A stretch of DNA of 64,000 nucleotides from Ophiobolus disseminans (Eukaryota; Ascomycota; Dothideomycetes; Pleosporales; Phaeosphaeriaceae), in the NCBI GenBank assembly GCA_010093685.1, contig MU006233.1, positions 434,001-498,000 of the forward strand, given 5' to 3'. The translations under genes and the position numbers were made by a program. The notes beneath the pieces were generated by a model that saw only the letters and a program-made list of their open reading frames with translations, made no database searches and had not been told where the DNA came from. Shown here piece after piece: positions 56,945 through 64,000 of the stretch (within the stretch, counting starts at the first letter, position 1; every line of letters starts with the position of its first letter).

Positions 56945-57799
56945 CTACCACCCCCTAACGCTCCCCCACCCCGTCTCCACCACTCCATCATTCGCAAAAT
57001 ACACCCCACTCACCCTCTCCGTCTCCTCCCTACCCAATCCCCCATCCCCATCCCCACCCCTCCCCAACTCCCCCACCGCCAATCTCACCGGAATCCTCGC
57101 GCCCTCCTCCACCGTCTTCGGCGGCTTCCCCCCAACCAGCCCACCCATATGCGTATCCACCCAACCCGGACAGCAGCAATTAACAAGAACATCCGGATTC
57201 TGCTGCGCAAGAACAGCCGTCAAAGCATTCACCAGCGCTTTACTAACCTGATAACTCATCACGCCCTTGCCCCAGCCTAGCTCTTCTTGCTTGCCCCTAC
57301 AAACAGCACCGATATACGAGTCTGCTAGGCGATCTACATCTGCCACGCTCCTAGCATTCCTAAATTTCTCCTGTACACGCGGCGCATAGTTCGAAAGTTG
57401 ACACGCCGCACTGCTAACATTCACAACTCTCCACAGCCCACCCCTCTCCAACAACGCACTACACAAATCCCTCGTACCGCAATAATTCACCTTAACAGTG
57501 TGTGCTGCACTATCGGGCGTTTCGCCAATATTATTATTTACGCCTGCGTTGTTGATCAGGACGTCGATGCGTGCAGGGTGCGAGTGCAGGAACGCGGCTA
57601 TGGAGGCGCGGGAGCTGATGTCCAGCTTGGCGTAGTGGATTGTGCTGTTATGGGAGGGTTGGATGGCGAGATGGATGCCTGAACGCGAGGTGGCGAGGAT
57701 GTTTAGGGATGGGGTGTGTGATGTGGAGGCGAGGAGCTGGGTTATGCCGGTACCGATGCCGCGGTTGGAGCCGGTGATGAGGATGGTTTTGGTGGGCAT
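56945..57799 (-). CDS. Short-chain dehydrogenase/reductase (carbonyl-reductase-like)
   Basis: Single exon, 284 aa. The dinucleotide-binding motif TILITGSNRGIGTGI is at the N-terminus. It is followed by DVLINNAGVNNN (NNAG), the catalytic Ser in VVNVSSAACQL, the YxxxK pair in VMSYQVSKALVNAL, and a CCPGWVDTHMGG loop. All catalytic residues are present. The insertion between the Ser and the YxxxK motif (about 45 residues) is typical of carbonyl-reductase-like SDRs. It probably reduces an aldehyde or ketone with NADPH in the cytosol; the substrate is not predictable. The codon use is C-rich in the 3' half, producing a Gly-rich stretch (GELGRGGDGDGGLG). The gene is transcribed in the same direction as a second, unrelated-looking SDR next door. 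Confidence 0.9.
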   Translation of the reverse strand: MPTKTILITGSNRGIGTGITQLLASTSHTPSLNILATSRSGIHLAIQPSHNSTIHYAKLDISSRASIAAFLHSHPARIDVLINNAGVNNNIGETPDSAAHTVKVNYCGTRDLCSALLERGGLWRVVNVSSAACQLSNYAPRVQEKFRNARSVADVDRLADSYIGAVCRGKQEELGWGKGVMSYQVSKALVNALTAVLAQQNPDVLVNCCCPGWVDTHMGGLVGGKPPKTVEEGARIPVRLAVGELGRGGDGDGGLGREETERVSGVYFANDGVVETGWGSVRGW

Positions 57800-58144
57800 T
57801 GTGGGTGTCGAGACGGTTGATTAGTGTGGTTGTGGTGGAAACGTGATGGCTGTAAATTCATCAGTGGTGATGTCATGGATCATGATGTGTTGATCTGCGC
57901 TGTGTCAGTCGCAAAGTTTGCCTCCAGAATGCGCCAAAGTTCAATTTCATCATGAGCTTGAGGTAAGCTGGCAGTGTTCAGGAACTCGTCTAGATTGAAA
58001 TGGTAAGCAGGAGTGTTGTGTACAAATTTATGCATTTGTCCATTCCAGAATCTACCATCGGCCACTTAAACCCAATATGATGCTGAGTAAGATTCCCCTT
58101 ATATCTCTCAGGCTCGTCGTATTTAGGAGAGAACATCCCCATAA
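57800..58144. promoter_or_regulatory. Spacer between two SDR genes
   Basis: 345 bp upstream of the first SDR and downstream of the second, both on the minus strand. No element recognised. Confidence 0.35.
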
Positions 58145-59402
58145 TTAAGTGCAAGTGTATGCTCCATCGACACGCAGATCCGCGCCCTGAATCTGTCAGC
58201 ATGTATAAAACATGTGGGACAAGTTTACTCACTGTGACGTAAAGACTTGCGTCGCTTGAGAGGAAAGTAACAGCACCCATGAGGTCCTCTGGTCGTCCCA
58301 TCTTACCGACTGGGATGAGCGAAGTCCACTGCTTCTGGAGCTCCGGGTTGTCGTCAAGAATCTTCTTGGTTCTAGGAAACGTCAGTATCGGAATATCTCA
58401 CTTTGTACTTCATTACTTACAGTGCAGTAAGCATGTATCCGGGTGAGATGCAGTTCACGCGGATACCTGCACCGGCCCACTCGACCGCCAAGCTGGATGC
58501 CAGATGTCGGACAGCAGCCTTGGCTGCGTTGTACGGTGCCTGGGGCTGTGGAACGTTGACGATGGAGCCTGACATGCTGCCAATCATGACAATGCTTCCG
58601 GGTGCCTTCCTCTCCATGAGGTGCTTCGCTACGGCAACAGCGTATAGGTAGGTGCCGTCGACGTTGACGCCCCAGAGCTTCTGCATACGGTCGTGCGGGT
58701 AGGAGATGGCATCGTAGTTCTCGGTGAATCCGGCGGATGTGACGAGGTTGTCGACCTTGCCATGTGTTTTGAGGATCTCAGCAAAGGACTGGTTGACAGA
58801 CGTTGGACTTGAGACGTCGCAGAAATGTGCGGTGACTTTGGGGATTCTGTGAAGTCAGTCAGCTTCTCACGTCGTTCGAAATATTTCACTTACTTGTCTG
58901 AGTCTGGGTTCTCCTGCTTGAAGATGTCAATCAGACCTTGGGCGGACCTCTGACCCTCCTCCTTGTTCATGTCGACAATGGCGACATCAGCTCCAGAGGT
59001 GACCAGCGCCTGAGCCATGACCAATCCAAGGCCACGCGCACCACCAGTGACGACGGCCACCCTGCCTTCCATGGAGAAGGCAGCAAGTGTTCGCAGAGCG
59101 TGGACACCTCCTCGTCCTACTACTGGCTTCGACGGTGGCAGATCTTTTTCTTCGGGATATTCTACCTTGATGTCCTGGTTGGTACGAGCATACTGACCCT
59201 CGTGATCACCGCTCTCGCCAGGCTCGCCAGATGTGGTGGCAGCGTCGACATTGTCATTATCCACACTCTTGTCGAATCGACTCGGGCTAGTTGTGAAGCG
59301 TCGAAGTGAAGAAAGAACTGGCTTAGCTGGGCGGAACGCAGCGCGCGGAGCTTGCGGCCTAGCCGCACGGGCAATGTGTCGGATTACTTGAGACTTGAAC
59401 AT
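58145..59402 (-). CDS. Short-chain dehydrogenase (polyol/sorbose-reductase-like), probable mitochondrial, four exons
   Basis: The exons are 59402-58894, 58846-58421, 58371-58233 and 58186-58145; introns of 46-49 bp all keep phase, 371 aa. A long basic N-terminus (MFKSQVIRHIARAARPQAPR, and SSLRRFTTSPSRF further on) looks like a mitochondrial presequence with a processing site. The SDR core has VAVVTGGARGLGLVMAQAL, DNLVTSAGFTENYD (TSAG in place of NNAG), MIGSMSGSIVNVP with the catalytic Ser, YNAAKAAVRHL for YxxxK, and the end VDGAYTCT. The family includes D-arabinitol, mannitol and sorbose dehydrogenases. About 100 residues of acidic linker separate the presequence from the core, which is unusual. 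The last exon encodes only 13 residues. Confidence 0.9.
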
Positions 59403-60195
59403 GGTTGTTGTTGCAATTGAAGTGCAATTGAAGCTCCAAAGAGCGAGTAAAACGCGAGATAAGCTCTAAATTAAGCGAAAAGCTATGGGCGCACAGCTAT
59501 CGTGAGATTCGTGGAGATGTTGTGTTCTCTTGGACGGTGCGTCTTCGGCTCGATTACGTCGGCTTGGAAGTGTTGGAAGTCGCGATGTATCAATTAAGTG
59601 AAAATGAGGTAGGAAAAAATCTTCACGACGTAGATGCGGCTCAAAATGAAATTATTATGAGCGTCTTTGAGCCCCAAGTTGTGCTCCCCACCGTTTTACT
59701 TTTTTGCTGAGGAAAGATGACGTATCAGAGCTGTCCAGCATGCAGGGTGAGCTTTGGCGAGCAGCGATCGCCCCTCCAGGACTTCCTTTATCAACAACGT
59801 CCCCTCTTTAATCCCACGCCGTCGCCGTAACGGTTCCACCCCCAAGAGTGCTGTGGAGAATCGTTGCCACGCGCAGATTCATCGGCTGCGTCATATCCAA
59901 CACCATAGAACTGTTCACGATCTCCATAGCAGTTCAAGGCCGAAAAGCGATCCTGGAACATTGCCGCGAACATCTTGTAAGTCCTAACTTACTGCCTGTG
60001 ATCGTGAACGTATTTATTGTCGTGGGCACGTCGATGAGCGATTACATGTGGTTACTCCTTCAAGTAAACCGCGTGGGGTTCCTGCTTCTTCAACGTTCTG
60101 GTGCCCACCTTACTATTGGTGAAGCTCGTATCAGTCACACACTACAAACCTCGGATTGCTGACAGATGCGCTTTCAGCACCAACCCTGACCCGGC
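59403..60195. promoter_or_regulatory. Divergent promoter region (SDR / inositol phosphatase)
   Basis: 793 bp between outward-facing starts. Short frames look like chance. No TATA box or repeat recognised. Confidence 0.4.
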
Positions 60196-61488
60196 ATGTT
60201 CGATCTTTACCTCTTGACGTTCAATTGCGCGCGCAACCTCGTTGACCCGCAGTCTCTGGCGCCTTCCTTCTTCAACGCCCTGCCCAAAGGCACACCCCTC
60301 CCGGATATCGTCGCCATATCACTGCAAGAACTCTCACCTATCGCATATTCCTTCCTCGGTGGATCCTACCTCAAACCCTATTTCGATCGCATTACAACAA
60401 CGGTACAGCTAGCAGCGGACCTGCACAGCAACGGCAACGATGAGCTCGAGCATGTTGCGACCCGAAGCCTGGGCATGACAGGGCTTATGATATTCGCAAA
60501 GCCCAAGCTTGCACAGAGGATACAGTGGATACAGTCAGCGGGCGCCGGTGTCGGGTTCGCAAACATGGGGAACAAGGGTGCCGTTGCTATGCGCATTGGC
60601 ATATCGTGCCCGAACGCAACAGAGACGCTCAACCTCACATTTGCGGCGGCTCATCTTGCACCCATGGAGAGCAACATAAGCGCTAGGAATAAAGACTGGG
60701 AGAATCTTGTACGGAACCTCGTCTTTGTCAATGGCGACGACTCAGCGTACAGTGCCAGCGAAGAGACGCCGCTGCTCGCTCCGTCAGCAGAAGCACCGGC
60801 TGATCTCAACGGTCTATTTTCTGCCGGCAACCACATCTTCTTCTATGGCGATCTTAACTACCGCACGCGTGACGCGCCTCCAGGATCCGACGACCACCTA
60901 GCGTATCCCCAACCGACAGCTTCCGACACATCGTCCAAGCATTATCTCCAGCTGCTGAAGGACGACCAGCTGACTCGAGAGAAAGAGGCCAACCGCACGC
61001 TGCACGGTCTACAGGAATTGCCCATCAACTTCCCACCCACATACAAGTACGCTACTCCCAAGGATCCAAGTGCAAGTGCAGTCCAACGCTCAGTCACAGA
61101 GACCGAGGACAGTTGGAAGTGGTCCAAGCATCGTTACCCCTCATGGTGCGATCGCATCCTTTTCGCCCAGTGCGGGTCCGGATCAGAGCTTGAGCCCCAG
61201 ATATACACAGCCTTGCCTGTACAAGCAACGTCAGACCATAGACCCGTGGCTCTATCTCTCCGCATCAGCGACAAACCCATCAAAGAAGATGTGGATTCTG
61301 CGCGTGCTCAGCCCCCGTTCCCAATCAACCCGCAGTGGAGATCTCGAAGAGATGCTTCTCGGAGATGGGAGGTCATTGTTGGTGTGCTGTCGTACCTCAC
61401 ATTGACTAGCAAGGGCAACGCCATCCTCGTCGCCCTGCTTGGAACCATGATCGGCAGCCTATTCTTGGCTTCCTGGCTACGCAATTGA
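60196..61488 (+). CDS. INP54: Tail-anchored inositol polyphosphate 5-phosphatase (INP54-like)
   Basis: Intronless, 430 aa. The catalytic core opens with LYLLTFNCARNL and continues with DIVAISLQELSPIAYSFLGG (metal-binding Glu), NMGNKGAVAMRI, AAHLAPME, IFFYGDLNYRTR, FPPTYKY, YPSWCDRILF and SDHRPVALSL, the full set of 5-phosphatase motifs. The last 20 residues form a hydrophobic anchor (AILVALLGTMIGSLFLASWL) with only two residues after it. Yeast Inp54 has the same compact layout, is inserted in the ER by its tail and hydrolyses PI(4,5)P2. It therefore probably lowers PI(4,5)P2 at ER contact sites. The orthology call rests on size, motifs and tail anchor, not on alignment. It converges with the regulator gene only 33 bp away. 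Confidence 0.9.
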   Translation: MFDLYLLTFNCARNLVDPQSLAPSFFNALPKGTPLPDIVAISLQELSPIAYSFLGGSYLKPYFDRITTTVQLAADLHSNGNDELEHVATRSLGMTGLMIFAKPKLAQRIQWIQSAGAGVGFANMGNKGAVAMRIGISCPNATETLNLTFAAAHLAPMESNISARNKDWENLVRNLVFVNGDDSAYSASEETPLLAPSAEAPADLNGLFSAGNHIFFYGDLNYRTRDAPPGSDDHLAYPQPTASDTSSKHYLQLLKDDQLTREKEANRTLHGLQELPINFPPTYKYATPKDPSASAVQRSVTETEDSWKWSKHRYPSWCDRILFAQCGSGSELEPQIYTALPVQATSDHRPVALSLRISDKPIKEDVDSARAQPPFPINPQWRSRRDASRRWEVIVGVLSYLTLTSKGNAILVALLGTMIGSLFLASWLRN

Positions 61489-61521
61489 TGCGCAAACACA
61501 GCGCCGGCTCCTTGCTCCATC

Positions 61522-63418
61522 TTAGAGAAATTCTTCATTACTAAGTTCTGCATCATCTTGCATCATCCATCCCCACTGCATCCTCAGCCATCGTCTTGTG
61601 AGGTCCGTTGGCCACCCCAGTGCGTCAACTTCTTCAAGGAATTCCATCACGCAGTTCTGATCTATTCGATTCCGTAACCCGATAGCAAATTTGTGCATGG
61701 CATGCGCCGCAATAGATGGGGCTGAAACTGCATGAGGGTTGTATCGAGCGACGGCGATCATCTCTTTCAACCATCTTGCAATCTGAATCTCCCTAGCACC
61801 CTCAAATTCTTGGTTACGGCCGCTCTTTGTCTCCGGGTTGCTGATTTCCAGAGTGATGTGGCATATGCGCAGGTGCTGGTGAGCATCCGCTGTGCGTCAC
61901 GTTAGCCAATGTAGTGTCTCTGGAAGCATCGACTTACCATGACACAAATTGGGAAACCACAGTTCGGGGAGGTGTCTTCCTTTGGTCGAATCGGCTTCTC
62001 GATAGAAGAAGGCGTTGAAACCGCTCGGTCGTTCCCGCTCCCACTCGTCCACGATTTCCTTCAGCCTTTGCCAATCTCTCAACGTTCGCGAGTCCGATTG
62101 AGCCCACTGCAAAATCCTGGCGCAAATCCAGACAATGCGATTGCTCCAGGCAGCATCATCTAAGGGCGTCGCTAGCGCGGGTAAGATGTAAGTTCGGTAG
62201 TCAACCCGTAAGCTTGGCTGATTGAGTAGGCCCTGGTAGATTTCAAAGTGCACATGCACCATAAAGCAAGCCTGCACTACTGGGCTTGACATGTTGAAAA
62301 GCCAACCGTCAGAACCATGGAACAGTTCATATGTTGAGAGATGGTACTGACCACGGGTTCCAGCTGTGCGTTGTTAGACTTCTGCCCCCAGTCGATCGCC
62401 TTCAATCTATACGCACCATGTAACTCTTCGAACCCTCTCAAAAATATTGCCGCCATCAAGGTCGCCTCGTCTTGGATCACACCGTTGTTTTCCAGAGATG
62501 GTATCAGCTGTTGCAGAACTCGCTCGTGGTACAGGTAGGGCTTTGCCGGGAATGCCGGGTCATATCGACCAATGTGCTGAGAAGCTATCATAAAGATGGC
62601 ATTAAGCAACATGGAGTTGCTCAGAGCTAGTTGCGGGACGACCTCTTTGAAGACGTTGTGCGAGCTCGTAATGTCCCACCAAGCGGCAACAGTATCAACA
62701 AAGAATCGAAAGAGATGGGCCTCTTCTGGATCTGAAAGCGGCCACGGCACCCGTGTGGTGTGCATTGATGGAAAGTGCACAGCCGAAGTAGGCGCATCAT
62801 TTTGCCAGTCAAGTGACGAACTCCCGTCAAGGCTGGAAATGGAGCTCGTGGCAGGACTAGTTTGGCGACCATGCGAGAATGTAGTCTGCCTAGGACTACT
62901 CGAAGCTGTTGAAGGTGCGTCCGAATAGAACGCGCTACCGACAGCAGCATAACTCGCAGGTCGGATACTCAGTTCCACCTGCCGGCCTCTACCAGCTTGT
63001 GGTATCCTCTCAGCCGTCCTTGTCCTGACCAACCTTCTCGCCGGACGTCGAGTACCATCAGCAGCTCTAACCTGCTCTGCTGACACTAGGTCTGCAGCAA
63101 CCTGTGCAGACTCATCGATGAAGTCGACTAGAACATGCAACATTAGCAGTGTTCCATCCAGACACCAGACGAATAACTATCGCCACAACGAGAAGAAAAG
63201 AGCCACATACCATTCCCTGACACGCCAACCCACGTCTGTTCTCCTCCAAAAAAGTAATCATACTTCTTAATGTCCGCTCTCGTCGCCTCCCCCTCCGCAT
63301 TTGGATACACACCATGCCGAAACCTCACGCGGTAATTAGACGACTGCCGCTTCGCCACAGGTGACGGCATCTTCGCTATTTTGCCATCGTCGCCGCTCGT
63401 ATCAGACCAGGAGCCCAT
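61522..63418 (-). CDS. Fungal_trans_2-type transcriptional regulator, zinc cluster not seen
   Basis: The exons are 63418-63211, 63127-62352, 62271-61938 and 61889-61522, joined in phase to 561 aa. The introns are 83, 80 and 48 bp; the second uses GTCAGT. After YRVRFRHGVYPN and KYDYFFGGEQTWVGVSGNV, sequence typical of what follows a zinc cluster, comes a Ser-rich linker. The C-terminal regulator domain then includes AHLFRFFVDTVAAWWDITS, LNAIFMIASQHIGR, ATLMAAIFLRGFEEL, FYREADSTKGRHLPELWFPN and the closing LGWPTDLTRRWLRMQWGW. That is the Fungal_trans_2 architecture of nuclear regulators. No C-x2-C-x6-C pattern is found upstream in the window. Either a 5' exon was missed or the DNA-binding part is lost. 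The start at 63418 is the weakest part of the model. Confidence 0.75.
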
Positions 63419-64000
63419 CGGCACGAAAACAAGAAGCTTAGAAGTGGCTTTAACGTCGCTTGGCAATGAACCCTAAGACCAGGAGTTGAGATAATCGCCT
63501 CCTGCCAAACACGCTGATGGCAGTCGTACATGTACTTACTCCTCCGCATCAATTCTCGACATTCCGTCATGTTCTCACAAAGGGCGCTGGTTGACATGTT
63601 TGGTGCGTTGGGTGTTATTTCGAGCTGGTGGATTATTCAGCCATGTAGCGGTGATGGCGCGGTGGACGTGCGAGCATGTTTACTAGGGAGGAGGGGTACG
63701 TGATTGGGTCTGTCGGGGTTTGAGGCTATTGATTGGGATGCGTGGGTGGTGTAAGCGACTACGTTGCTGGGCTGGTCTCGTGGGTGCTAGGATGGGGGTG
63801 TGCATGAGCCTTGCCATCGGGTGGCTCCATGCATGTTTTGAAGGATGGGGATTGTGGGCGGAGATGAGGGTTGTGTGGGCGCGTACGTTCCGCTGGGGTA
63901 ATGGCTCTTCCAGCTGGAACTTTTGCTGATGCACTTGGCGCATTTAATGGCATACAGAGGCGTTTTTACCTGTGCCAGCCTTGCTATCAACCAGCAACTC
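63419..64000. other. Unresolved end of window
   Basis: Upstream of the regulator gene. It may contain its missing 5' exon: there is an ATG at 63597 (minus strand) followed by a GTAAGT donor at about 63540, but no join gives a good frame. A Pro/His/Thr-rich reading at 63683-63990 (minus strand) has low-complexity composition and cannot be supported as a gene. Confidence 0.3.

Noticed and set aside
63683..63990. Pro/His/Thr-rich minus-strand reading at the window end
   Set aside because: Low-complexity, open in several frames at once, and no join to the downstream regulator gene keeps the phase.
1..64000. CRISPR arrays, insertion sequences, prophage or bacterial operons
   Set aside because: None is visible, and intron structure and gene families show the sequence is eukaryotic and fungal.

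Overview
The window looks like a stretch of nuclear chromosome from a filamentous ascomycete (Pezizomycotina; a Dothideomycete is my best guess, but that is inference). The grounds are roughly 46-83 bp introns with GT-CTRAY-AG signals that can be placed by hand, gene families typical of these fungi (HET-domain proteins, F-box proteins, Fungal_trans_2 regulators, caleosin, AA16 LPMO, CorA-like proteins, URC4/DUF1688), and one intron-containing tRNA gene. No prophage, plasmid, insertion sequence, CRISPR array or obvious biosynthetic gene cluster is visible.

Layout. 1-10.6 kb: the C-terminal end of a Ser/Tyr/Pro-rich protein, a 2.3 kb gene-free stretch, a secreted protein of unknown function, an eight-exon CorA-like transporter, a small membrane/coiled-coil protein on the minus strand, and DNA polymerase eta. 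11.2-17.7 kb: an SF1-helicase-like pseudogene, then a sugar/quinate-type MFS transporter and a 2-hydroxyacid dehydrogenase, both on the minus strand. 18.4-33 kb is the accessory part: an intact HET-domain gene, a GPI-anchored Cys-rich protein, a zinc-cluster relic, URC4 (uracil catabolism), a 3.3 kb HET pseudogene broken in several places, a caleosin, and three F-box-type genes, two of which form an inverted, decayed paralogous pair. 34-43 kb: a disordered protein with FG dipeptides, an AA16 LPMO, a spliced 138-aa single-pass membrane protein, a secreted serine carboxypeptidase, tRNA-Asp and a cytochrome P450. 44-64 kb: a 2222-aa protein joining a STAND-type N-terminal domain to a Zn2Cys6 cluster and an AT-hook, a mitochondrial-type acyl-CoA synthetase, a Gyp2/Mdr1-type Rab GAP, two short-chain dehydrogenases, a tail-anchored inositol 5-phosphatase (INP54-like) and a Fungal_trans_2 regulator whose zinc cluster I could not find.

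How the genes relate. Most neighbours look independent, as is normal in fungi. The themes are extracellular degradation (AA16, carboxypeptidase, the unknown secreted protein), lipid and phosphoinositide or vesicle biology (caleosin, acyl-CoA synthetase, Rab GAP, 5-phosphatase), and rapidly evolving non-self or regulatory families (HET, F-box, STAND-N) concentrated at 18-34 kb, where four of the five pseudogenes lie. Splice sites were checked by reading-frame phase. Every multi-exon model below is phase-consistent, but none has been tested against transcripts.
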